Source: Bryobacterales bacterium
GTDB lineage: Bacteria > Acidobacteriota > Terriglobia > Bryobacterales > Bryobacteraceae
Assembly (NCBI GenBank): GCA_003139735.1
Contig: PLGA01000170.1
Coordinates: 1 to 7,656, forward strand
Reading direction: 5' to 3'
Length of the DNA: 7,656 bases
The position numbers were made by a program, and so were the translations under genes. Below are positions 1 to 6,508 of this stretch, one piece after another. Under the pieces are notes generated by a model. It was given only the letters and a program-made list of their open reading frames with translations. It was not told the origin of the DNA and did no database searches. Position 1 is the stretch's first letter, and each line of letters opens with the position of its first letter.

Positions 1-907
1 CGGGCTGGGCCTGGACCGTGCGATTCTGCCGCGGTGTTACGAATCGAGCGAAGTCACGGGCAAAATTACGGCGCGGATCGCCGAATTGACGGGCCTCGCG
101 GCCGGCACGCCGGTGGTGGGCGGCGGCGGCGACCAGGCATCGAGCGCCGTGGGCAACGGCATCGTGGAAGCGGGCATTGTTTCCTGCACGCTGGGCACTT
201 CCGGCGTGGTGTTCGCGCACATGGAGGACGTGGCGTACGATCCCGCGGGCCGCGTCCACACGTTCTGCCACGCCGTGCGCGGCAAATGGCACGTGATGGG
301 CGTGACGCAGGGGGCCGGCCTGAGCTTGCAATGGTTCCGCAACCAGTTGGCGCCCGGCGCGGCCTATGACGCGCTGACCGCCGAGGCGGCCGGATCGCCC
401 GCTGGATCCCAGGGCCTTTTCTGGCTGCCCTACCTGATGGGCGAGCGCACGCCGCACCTGGACGCGCTGGCGCGCGGCGGCTGGATCGGTCTGACGAACA
501 AGCACAAGCGCGCGGATTTGATTCGCGCCGTGATCGAGGGCGTCTCCTACAGCCAGCGCGACTGTCTGGACATTATCGAGGGTCTGGGCGTGACGGTGAA
601 TTCCGTGCGCGCATCCGGCGGCGGCGCACAGAGCCCCTTCTGGCGGCAACTGCTGGCATCCATCCTGAATAAACGGGTGGTGACGCTCGAGACCCAGGAA
701 GGCTCGGCCTACGGCGCGGCGCTGCTGGCGCTGGCAGGCTCCGGCGAGTACGCTTCGACGCAGGAAGTCTGCCGCGCCGCCATCCGCGAAACCGATTCCG
801 TCTCCCCGAATGCGGCGGACGCGGCGCTTTATGAGAGGGGACACAAGGTTTATCAGTCGCTTTATCCGGCGCTGAAGCCGGTGTATCGGGAGATCGCGGC
901 GCTGTAG
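1..907 (+). CDS. xylB: Xylulokinase-like FGGY carbohydrate kinase, C-terminal part (5' end outside window)
   Basis: This is the C-terminal part of a sugar kinase that would phosphorylate D-xylulose to xylulose 5-phosphate with ATP in the cytoplasm, feeding the pentose phosphate pathway. The reading frame is open from base 2 to a TAG stop at 905-907, giving 301 visible residues. FGGY kinases usually have about 480-500, so roughly the first 190 are missing. Visible motifs are GGGGDQA (visible residues 40-46; its Asp at 44 matches the catalytic Asp of the family), the phosphate-loop-like LGTSGVVFA, the adenosine-pocket motif GGGAQSPFW and the late EGSAYGAALLA. These fit xylulokinase best, since this subfamily has GGGDxA followed by AVGNG. 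Another ketose or polyol kinase of the FGGY family cannot be excluded without the N-terminal half. The gene ends 15 bp from the convergent stop of the next gene. Nothing shows how it is regulated. Confidence 0.88.
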   Translation, partial: GLGLDRAILPRCYESSEVTGKITARIAELTGLAAGTPVVGGGGDQASSAVGNGIVEAGIVSCTLGTSGVVFAHMEDVAYDPAGRVHTFCHAVRGKWHVMGVTQGAGLSLQWFRNQLAPGAAYDALTAEAAGSPAGSQGLFWLPYLMGERTPHLDALARGGWIGLTNKHKRADLIRAVIEGVSYSQRDCLDIIEGLGVTVNSVRASGGGAQSPFWRQLLASILNKRVVTLETQEGSAYGAALLALAGSGEYASTQEVCRAAIRETDSVSPNAADAALYERGHKVYQSLYPALKPVYREIAAL

Positions 908-922
908 GGGGCGCGACCGGCG

Positions 923-2176
923 TCAGCGGGTTTTCTGCACGACAGCGATGGCTTTTGCGAGATCCTCCGGAGTTCGAATCACCAGCGTCGAGCCCTTCAG
1001 GGACGCCATGGCCGCGTTGATAATGTCAGTAGCCGGCGGGCGAGGGAGAGGGAGAGAAGGAACGGTCTTCCGGACCGGTGCGGCGGTTTGGGGCCCGGTA
1101 GTTCCCTGGGCCTGGCCGTCAGTGTACACGTAAGTGGGGGACGATGGGACGACCCCGATGGCCGGCCGCGAAAAATGCGGACGGCGCTCGTATTGCAGTT
1201 GCAGATAAAAAAATCGGGCGGCGGCGCTTGGATTAAGCATGCCTTCCGGGAACTGTCCGCCGTGCCGGGACAGCGGGCCGAGCAGAATGACGGTCGGGGC
1301 CGGCGCGGGACCTCGCACTTCCCGGTTAATCAGGCCGGCCAGGAAATCGATGTAGCCTGAGGGCTTCTCGAGGACCGAGACATCCACCGAGGCGAGTTGT
1401 AGTGAACCGAGGGCCTTGAAGGCCTCGCGCATTGCATCCGCGGAAAAGCCGTCGCGGCGAAAGATCTCTTCCTGTTTGTCAAGATTGAAGATCACCAGCC
1501 GGACGGATGAGGCGGGAAGACGGCCCACTACGGCGCCGAGGATAAGCGTCAAGATGTTGCGGTCGTGGGGGCTGAGGCCGTCGCTAAGGGGAGCTACTGG
1601 GGCGGCGTCGAGGAGGACGGTGATCGGGGGGCCGCTGCGGGCGGGTTCCCGATCACCGGTGAGGGGGCTTGCGGCTTCGCGGACCGCGAACGGCGGTAGG
1701 GCAAGCTGGGTGTCGCCCTGGCCGTGGGCGAGCGAAGCACTGACGGGCCACTCTTTCTTGCAGGAGCCGCCCAGCCCGTCGTAGAGAGTGGACTCCACCG
1801 TATAGGATCCCCGCCCGAGCAAGTAAGCGCCGGAGACTTGAATGGTGACCCCGGCCGTGGTGACGACGTCAGCTCTGGTGCGGGCAAAAAACCAGTAGGG
1901 CTTGCCCGATCCGTCCTTGGGGGTGACCCTAGTCACGACCATCCAGACGTGTTTGCCGGCCTGGTACTGGTCGGCTCGCAGGCGGAAAATGTAGCCGGCG
2001 TTGAAGTGGAGGCTAAAATCAAGGTCGGGTGCGACGGGCGAGAAACCGCAACGGAGCGTGTGGCCCGCGGGGCCCTGGGGGATTCCGCCGAGCAGGGCCG
2101 GAATCTGGCCCGGGTCAATCGGGCTTTGGGCGCACGCGCAGGCGGCGAACATCGCCGCCAGGAGCGACCAGCGCAT
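923..2176 (-). CDS. Secreted hypothetical protein with a von Willebrand A-like middle region
   Basis: I do not recognise a named family; the predicted product is 417 residues. The ATG at 2176 is chosen because it gives a clean signal peptide: MRW, a hydrophobic stretch, then likely cleavage after ACA near residue 16. It also lies 17 bp after the stop of the upstream isomerase, whose TGA runs directly into an AGGAG ribosome-binding site 12 bases before the ATG. The frame stays open for 108 codons further upstream, but that stretch overlaps the isomerase gene. Residues about 40-165 look beta-rich, with two cysteines (43 and 139) that could form a disulfide. Residues about 184-300 alternate hydrophobic strands (ITVLLDAAP, VRLVIFNLD, PTVILLGP) with helices, which resembles a degenerate VWA-type fold; no intact DxSxS metal site is seen. 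Residues 355-382 are a Pro/Thr/Gln-rich linker. It is probably cotranscribed with the isomerase and periplasmic or surface-exposed. The function is unknown. Confidence 0.75.
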   Translation of the reverse strand: MRWSLLAAMFAACACAQSPIDPGQIPALLGGIPQGPAGHTLRCGFSPVAPDLDFSLHFNAGYIFRLRADQYQAGKHVWMVVTRVTPKDGSGKPYWFFARTRADVVTTAGVTIQVSGAYLLGRGSYTVESTLYDGLGGSCKKEWPVSASLAHGQGDTQLALPPFAVREAASPLTGDREPARSGPPITVLLDAAPVAPLSDGLSPHDRNILTLILGAVVGRLPASSVRLVIFNLDKQEEIFRRDGFSADAMREAFKALGSLQLASVDVSVLEKPSGYIDFLAGLINREVRGPAPAPTVILLGPLSRHGGQFPEGMLNPSAAARFFYLQLQYERRPHFSRPAIGVVPSSPTYVYTDGQAQGTTGPQTAAPVRKTVPSLPLPRPPATDIINAAMASLKGSTLVIRTPEDLAKAIAVVQKTR

Positions 2177-2193
2177 AGCTTCACTATACTCCT

Positions 2194-3096
2194 TCAGGCC
2201 ATCGCCAGAATCTTGTCCAGCGCTGCGGAGACGGCTTTCAACTGGTCGGACTGGCGCGGGTCGCGGCCGATCTCGGGCGAAATGAAGCCGTGGTAGCCGG
2301 TTTTGACGAAGGCGGCCATCACGGCCGGCCAATTTACATCGCCTTCCAGAAGGTCGGCGAAGCGAGCCGGTTGGGCGCCGGCGGCAAGTTTGAAGTCCTT
2401 GAAGTGAACCCGCTTGATGCGCTGGCCCAGGGTGAGAATCCAGTCTTCCGGATAGCCGTACTGCATGACATTGCCCACGTCGAAGTGCGTCCCCACCCAC
2501 GGGCTATGGAACTGGTCGACGAAAGAGCGCATTTCAAGCGGGCTCAGCAGGAACTTGTTCCAGACGTTTTCAGGATTCAGGAAGACTTTGGCGCGTTCCG
2601 CATCGGGAACCAGCTTGGTCAACTCGGCGGTGAAGCGGTCCCAGGTTTCCTCGGAACCGACCTCCAGTTTGGCGCCGCTTCCGAGCCGCACGGCATAGAG
2701 GAGGAGCGCGCCGCAGTTCAGGTCCGAGGCGATGGAGATGGCTCGGCGAATGGCGTCCACGCCGCGAGCCCGGACGGCCGGATCGGGCGCATTGAGCGGA
2801 TTCTGGTGCAGGGGATCGGAAACCCAAAGCGTGGCGATTTGGATGCCGGCCTTGGCGGCTGCGTCGGCCATGCGGCGTGCGTCGTCGCGGCCGATGTCGA
2901 GCGGGAGATCGTTTCCAATGGCGATTTCGATGGCGTCGAAGCCCGCCGATTTGGCCTGGGCGAAGCAATCGGCGCGGGGCATTTCCTTGGGGAAGATGAT
3001 GGAGCAGATGCCTTTGGTGAAGCGGGGGCCGGACTGCGCACGGGCGGAAAATGCGGCGGCCGCCAGAGGCACGGCAAGCAGTTCACGACGTGTCAT
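2194..3096 (-). CDS. Tat-exported sugar phosphate isomerase/epimerase-like protein (xylose isomerase-like TIM barrel)
   Basis: This 300-residue protein belongs to the AP endonuclease 2/xylose isomerase-like TIM-barrel superfamily, whose members isomerise or epimerise sugars, or sometimes act as dehydratases or lyases, using a divalent metal. The N-terminus, TRRELL followed by an Ala-rich hydrophobic run ending ARA-Q (residues 2-21), reads as a twin-arginine export signal, so it likely works folded outside the cytoplasm. Likely metal ligands by motif are Glu176 (NPENVW), Asp206 (THFDVGN), His231 (VHFKD) and Glu275 (SPEIG). This matches the Glu-Asp-His-Glu set of ketose 3-epimerases and hydroxypyruvate isomerase, so the site looks intact. 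The barrel begins at KGICSI (residues 28-33). The length fits the family. The exact substrate cannot be read from sequence. It precedes the secreted hypothetical gene by 17 bp and is separated from the upstream Gfo/Idh/MocA gene by a probable terminator. No strong ribosome-binding site or promoter is visible before its ATG. Confidence 0.85.
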   Translation of the reverse strand: MTRRELLAVPLAAAAFSARAQSGPRFTKGICSIIFPKEMPRADCFAQAKSAGFDAIEIAIGNDLPLDIGRDDARRMADAAAKAGIQIATLWVSDPLHQNPLNAPDPAVRARGVDAIRRAISIASDLNCGALLLYAVRLGSGAKLEVGSEETWDRFTAELTKLVPDAERAKVFLNPENVWNKFLLSPLEMRSFVDQFHSPWVGTHFDVGNVMQYGYPEDWILTLGQRIKRVHFKDFKLAAGAQPARFADLLEGDVNWPAVMAAFVKTGYHGFISPEIGRDPRQSDQLKAVSAALDKILAMA

Positions 3097-3149
3097 GACG
3101 GCAGTATCGCAGAATGCGGGGCGCGTGGGAAGCGGATTACAACCGGCGC

Positions 3150-3199
3150 AAGAAAGAAGGCAGGCGGGCCCACAAATGCTGTGGGCGCCCCGGCCCGCC
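3150..3199 (-). terminator. Probable intrinsic terminator after the Gfo/Idh/MocA gene
   Basis: Read on the minus strand, a GC-rich hairpin begins three bases after the TAG stop of the oxidoreductase. Its inner stem is CCCACA (3185-3180) with TGTGGG (3174-3169) around the loop GCATT. An outer stem of GGCGGG (3199-3194) with CCCGCC (3168-3163) can form with an 8-base bulge. A T-rich tail, CTTCTTTCTT (about 3159-3150), follows. The tail is interrupted by C residues, so termination may be partial, leaving some read-through to the isomerase gene. The rest of this 106-bp gap (3097-3149) shows no convincing promoter. Confidence 0.6.
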
Positions 3200-3202
3200 C
3201 CA

Positions 3203-4576
3203 CTACGTGAACTGCCAGCCTTTGCGGAACTTCGGCTTCAGCAGGGCGTTGGCCTCGTTGTTGTTGGTGAACCGTTTGGCCTGCGCATCCCACTCCAGTT
3301 TGCCTTCCACGCGCATGGCGATCGTGCCCAGCAACATCCATTGCACGAATCGGCCCGAGACGCTGAAGTTGGAGCACGCCGGCTCGCCGCCCTTCGCGGC
3401 GCGGATCCAATCGCGGTAATGGCTCTCGACCCAATCGTTCCCCGTGATGGGGCAGCGGGGCAGCACCTGCGGCGGCATCCGGTAGTCACTCATCTTCGAT
3501 GCCGGAACCAGGCGCGTGTGCTCGCCGTAGCAGCCGGTGGTGACCACGCCTTTGTCGCCGATGAATAGGCTGCCGTTGATGTCCTTGTCGCCCAACTGCT
3601 CGCCTTCGGGAACGCCTGGGAAAGTGAACTGGGCTTTCAGACTGTCGTGCCAGAAGAGCTTCACGGGCGGCATGGCGCCGCGGGCGGGGAAGTCAAAGCG
3701 TAGGACGGTCTGAGCCGGGAACGTGTACTGGGACTTGCCCTCCAGTTTGGTGCACTCGACGCTGGTGGGGCTGGTAAGCCGCATGGCCATGTTGGGCGCG
3801 CCGAGGATGTGGCAAGCCATGTCGCCGACGGCGCCGCATCCGAATTCGGGGTAGGCGCGCCAGATAATGGGCAGATAGTCCGGGCTGTAAGGCCGGGGCG
3901 CGACGTCCCCGAGCCACATATCCCAATCGAGCGTGGCTGGCGCCGTGCCGGGCTTGGGCGCGACGTCCGGACCTTGCGGCCAGTAGTGTCCAGGACGGTC
4001 GGTCCAGGCGTGGACCTCGGTTACGTTGCCGATTTCGCCGCTCCAGATAATCTCGCAGCATTCGCGCGTACCGGGCTGCGAATAGCCCTGGTTGCCCATC
4101 TGCGTGGCAACGCCGTACTTCTCGGCCGCCTCGGTCAATTGCTGCGCTTCCCACACCGTGCGGGTCAGCGGCTTCTGACAGTACACGTGCTTGCCGCGCT
4201 CCATGGCCCACATGGCGGCGGTGGCGTGCATGTGGTCCGGGCAGGAGACCAGCACGGCGTCGATGTTGGCGGTCTCTTTGTCGAACATGCGGCGGAAATC
4301 CGTGTACTTCGGAGCATTGGGATGCGCGGCGAAGGTCTTGGCGGCGCGCTTGGCGTCGGGGTCGGTCAGGGCGACGATGTTCTCGCTGACGCAGCCCGCG
4401 ATGTCGCTTTCGCCTTTGCCGCCCGCGCCGATGGCGGCGATGTTGAGTTTCTCATTGGGAGACTTGAATCCCGCCGCCTTCAACGAAGCCACGCTGCCGA
4501 AGCCCACCGCCGGCGCCGCACCCGCCAGCAGAGTACCATAGAAGAAGAACCGTCTGGAAATGCCTTCCTGCGCCAT
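3203..4576 (-). CDS. Tat-exported Gfo/Idh/MocA family oxidoreductase
   Basis: This predicted NAD(P)-dependent sugar or polyol oxidoreductase has 457 residues. It opens with a twin-arginine signal (SRRFFF at residues 7-12, then a hydrophobic run to about residue 33), so it is probably exported with cofactor already bound, as known for Zymomonas glucose-fructose oxidoreductase. The Rossmann nucleotide-binding loop is AIGAGGKG (residues 48-55), preceded by the beta strand KLNIAAI. The family EKP signature appears as QKP (134-136), keeping the likely catalytic Lys135. DMACHILG (252-259) sits where the family has its active-site Asp/His. The C-terminal half matches the larger C-terminal domain of the secreted members found in Planctomycetota, Verrucomicrobiota and Acidobacteriota. 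The ATG at 4576 is supported by GGAGGT (4587-4582) five bases ahead. The substrate is unknown. The neighbouring Tat-exported isomerase and the xylulokinase suggest sugar catabolism. It is divergent from the sulfite/nitrite reductase. Confidence 0.9.
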   Translation of the reverse strand: MAQEGISRRFFFYGTLLAGAAPAVGFGSVASLKAAGFKSPNEKLNIAAIGAGGKGESDIAGCVSENIVALTDPDAKRAAKTFAAHPNAPKYTDFRRMFDKETANIDAVLVSCPDHMHATAAMWAMERGKHVYCQKPLTRTVWEAQQLTEAAEKYGVATQMGNQGYSQPGTRECCEIIWSGEIGNVTEVHAWTDRPGHYWPQGPDVAPKPGTAPATLDWDMWLGDVAPRPYSPDYLPIIWRAYPEFGCGAVGDMACHILGAPNMAMRLTSPTSVECTKLEGKSQYTFPAQTVLRFDFPARGAMPPVKLFWHDSLKAQFTFPGVPEGEQLGDKDINGSLFIGDKGVVTTGCYGEHTRLVPASKMSDYRMPPQVLPRCPITGNDWVESHYRDWIRAAKGGEPACSNFSVSGRFVQWMLLGTIAMRVEGKLEWDAQAKRFTNNNEANALLKPKFRKGWQFT

Positions 4577-4614
4577 ACAACACCTCCGCGTGTTTTATCG
4601 TATCAGACCTCGGA

Positions 4615-4632
4615 CTCCGTTTCCGTACGGAG
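4615..4632. repeat. Inverted repeat CTCCGT-N6-ACGGAG in the divergent region
   Basis: CTCCGT (4615-4620) and ACGGAG (4627-4632) form perfect 6-bp arms around TTCCGT. Nested within is a perfect 10-bp palindrome, TCCGTACGGA (4622-4631). On the plus strand the repeat is followed by ATTTTATT, which gives it a terminator-like look, but no plus-strand gene lies upstream for it to end. Its central position between two divergent starts makes a regulator-binding site the other reading. Confidence 0.45.
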
Positions 4633-4662
4633 ATTTTATTGCATCCATGACGCAAACATGGT

Positions 4663-4686
4663 AATCTCTATAGGAAATAGGAGATT
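4663..4686. repeat. Inverted repeat overlapping the ribosome-binding site of the siroheme reductase
   Basis: AATCTC (4663-4668) and GAGATT (4681-4686) are perfect 6-bp inverted arms with a 12-bp spacer. TAT/ATA inside them (4669-4671 and 4677-4679) can extend the stem with one bulged G at 4680. The right arm contains most of the AGGAG ribosome-binding site (4679-4683). As RNA it could mask that site; as DNA it could be an operator covering the -10 region. Which one applies depends on where transcription starts. Confidence 0.45.
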
Positions 4687-4692
4687 GTTGCT

Positions 4693-6477
4693 GTGACCGC
4701 TGGGACCCAGGAAGATACCCTTAGCCGGGAGCAGTTCGAAAAGGAACACGATCGTCTGGTTCGGGAGGAAATCGAGACCTTTCGGCAAAGGTCTGAGTCC
4801 TTCCTGGTCGGCGAAATCACGGAAGACCAGTTTCGTCCCTTCCGCCTGAAGCACGGCATCTACGGGCAGCGGCAGGCCGGCGTGCAGATGGTGCGGTGCA
4901 AGATCCCCGGGGGACTGCTGACGGCGGCGCAAGTGGAGCAGTTGGCCGTGATCGCCGAGGATTTCGGCGGCGGCAAGGGGCACATCACCACCCGGCAGAA
5001 TATTCAGTATCACTTCGTGGCGCTGCGCAACGTGCCGGCCCTCATGCACCGGCTGGCGGACGTGGGACTTACCAATCGCGAAGCCTGTTACAACACCGTG
5101 CGCAACGTGACCGTGTGCCCGTGGTCCGGCATCGCGCGCGATGAGGTTTTCGATGTGCGTCCCTACGCTCAGAAGCTGGCGTACGCTTTTCTGCGGAAGG
5201 ATCTGACCAGCAACCTTCCGCGCAAGTTCAAGTTCGCCTTCGACGGCTGCCGGGGCCGCGATTGCATCGCCGGCGCGATCAACGATGTGGGCCTGCGCGC
5301 GGCGATTCAAGACGGGCGCCGGGGCTTCCGTATGGTGGTGGGCGGCGGCTTGGGTCCGATGCCCAGGGAAGCTCAATTGCTCGACGAGTTCGTCCCCGAG
5401 GATCGCCTGATGAACAAGTGCGAGGCGGTGGTCCGCGTGTTCAACCGGCACGGAAATCGCGCCAACAAGAATCTGGCGCGCTTTAAGTTCGTGCTGCGCG
5501 AGCGGGGATTCGCGTGGGTCCAGGAGCAAATCGAAAAGGAGTACCAGGATATTCTGGCTAACGGCGGCATCGCCTGGCCGGAGATGGTTCCGGAAGGTTT
5601 TGGGGGCTACCGGTCGAATCCGCGGCCGCTGGGCGCGGGAGCGCTGCTGCCCATGGCGGAACGGCAGAGCACGGGCGACGCGGAATACGACGCGTGGTTC
5701 GAAACCAACGTGGTGGAGCAGCGGCAGGCGGGCTATGCGGCGGTGGTGGTGCGGGTGGACCAGGGCAATTTGTCGGCCGCCCAGTTGCGTGGCTTGGCAA
5801 GCGTCGCGTCCCAGATGGGCGATGGCATGGCGCGCGTCTCCATCGATCAGAACATGGTGCTGGCCTTCATTCCGCTGGCGAGTTTGCCGCGGGTCTACGC
5901 GGCGCTCGGCGAAGTGGGCTTGGCTGGGTCGGGCGCGCGGCAAATCGAGGACGTGACTACCTGCCCCGGCGCGTATTCGTGCAACCTGGGGATCACCAAG
6001 GCGATGAGCCTCGGGGCGGCGCTGCAAGAGACCGTGCGGGGGTATGACGACCCGCGCGTGAAGCGGCTTTCCATCAAGATCAGCGGCTGCCCGAATTCCT
6101 GCGGCCAGCACTGGATCGCGGACTTTGGATTCTACGGCAACGCGCGCAAGATCGAAGGGCGGGAATTGCCCTACTACCTGATGCTGCTGGGCGGCGGGTA
6201 CGACCGCGAGGGCATGATGCGCTTCGGCCTGGCCGTGCAATCGATACCGGCGCGCCTGGCTCCCCAGGCGGTCCGGCGCGTGCTGGACCATTTCATCGCC
6301 AACCGTCTGGATGGCGAGACGTTCCGCGATTACGTGGTGCGCCACAAAGTGGAGACCTTCCGCGCCCTGACCTTGGACTTGGCCAAACCCGCGGAATTGT
6401 TCCCGGAGATGTACCAGGATTGGGGCGACGAGGAAGCTTATTCGCTGCAACTCGGGCGCGGAGAGTGCGCGGCGTAG
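4693..6477 (+). CDS. Ferredoxin-type nitrite/sulfite reductase (siroheme, [4Fe-4S])
   Basis: This cytoplasmic enzyme would reduce sulfite to sulfide or nitrite to ammonium by six electrons. The product is 594 residues, near the usual 550-640. The GTG start at 4693 has AGGAG nine bases ahead. It shows the tandem two-half architecture of the family. The four cysteines that hold the [4Fe-4S]-siroheme pair are intact: Cys424 and Cys430 (TCPGAYSC), Cys466 and Cys470 (GCPNSC). Anion- and siroheme-binding basic residues also match by motif: Arg68 (MVRCKIPGG), Arg137 (VRNVTVC), Lys178 and Lys180 (PRKFKFAF), together with TTRQNIQ (99-105). No flavin or NAD domain is fused, so ferredoxin or a separate protein must donate electrons. 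Sulfite and nitrite enzymes of this group are hard to tell apart by sequence; Tyr57 and Cys132 lean towards the mycobacterial sulfite reductase type. No other sulfur or nitrogen assimilation gene is adjacent, and it looks monocistronic. Confidence 0.93.
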   Translation: MTAGTQEDTLSREQFEKEHDRLVREEIETFRQRSESFLVGEITEDQFRPFRLKHGIYGQRQAGVQMVRCKIPGGLLTAAQVEQLAVIAEDFGGGKGHITTRQNIQYHFVALRNVPALMHRLADVGLTNREACYNTVRNVTVCPWSGIARDEVFDVRPYAQKLAYAFLRKDLTSNLPRKFKFAFDGCRGRDCIAGAINDVGLRAAIQDGRRGFRMVVGGGLGPMPREAQLLDEFVPEDRLMNKCEAVVRVFNRHGNRANKNLARFKFVLRERGFAWVQEQIEKEYQDILANGGIAWPEMVPEGFGGYRSNPRPLGAGALLPMAERQSTGDAEYDAWFETNVVEQRQAGYAAVVVRVDQGNLSAAQLRGLASVASQMGDGMARVSIDQNMVLAFIPLASLPRVYAALGEVGLAGSGARQIEDVTTCPGAYSCNLGITKAMSLGAALQETVRGYDDPRVKRLSIKISGCPNSCGQHWIADFGFYGNARKIEGRELPYYLMLLGGGYDREGMMRFGLAVQSIPARLAPQAVRRVLDHFIANRLDGETFRDYVVRHKVETFRALTLDLAKPAELFPEMYQDWGDEEAYSLQLGRGECAA

Positions 6478-6480
6478 CGC

Positions 6481-6494
6481 CGGCGACTTCGCCG
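6481..6494. terminator. Short hairpin between convergent genes, possible weak bidirectional terminator
   Basis: CGGCGA and TCGCCG are perfect inverted arms separated by CT, in the 31-bp gap between the convergent stops of the reductase and the dihaem protein. A two-base loop is too tight, so the real stem would be about CGGC/GCCG with a six-base loop. No T-run follows on either strand, so it is at best a weak or Rho-assisted terminator. Confidence 0.25.
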
Positions 6495-6508
6495 CAAGCG
6501 AGTCGAGT

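Larger units (their letters stand above)
4577..4692. promoter_or_regulatory. Divergent intergenic control region between the oxidoreductase and the siroheme reductase
   Basis: This 116-bp stretch is noticeably more AT-rich than the genes beside it and must hold promoters for both directions. On the plus strand, TTGCAT (4639-4644) is followed after 17 bases by TAATCT (4662-4667), a weak sigma70-like pair; TATAGG (4669-4674) is another possible -10. On the minus strand, TACGAT/GATAAA (about 4603-4592) could serve as a -10 for the oxidoreductase, but no good -35 is seen. Ribosome-binding sites are GGAGGT (4587-4582, minus) and AGGAG (4679-4683, plus, nine bases before the GTG start). Two inverted repeats inside it are listed separately. 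The promoter assignments are by eye and weak. Confidence 0.5.

Noticed and set aside
2177..2500. A 108-codon upstream extension of the secreted hypothetical protein
   Set aside because: It overlaps the isomerase gene, its residues are a low-quality Arg/Gly-rich shadow, and using it would bury the signal peptide inside the protein.
3097..3149. A promoter for the isomerase gene (TTGTAA and GATACT)
   Set aside because: The two boxes are 28 bases apart, too far for a sigma70 promoter; no better pair was found by eye.
2290..3210. A 306-codon plus-strand frame opposite the isomerase
   Set aside because: It is antisense to a gene with an intact metal site and Tat signal; the product is Gly/Ala/Arg-rich with no family resemblance.
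3809..4696. A 295-codon plus-strand frame opposite the oxidoreductase
   Set aside because: It is a shadow of a well-supported gene and runs through the intergenic region into the reductase start without a domain of its own.
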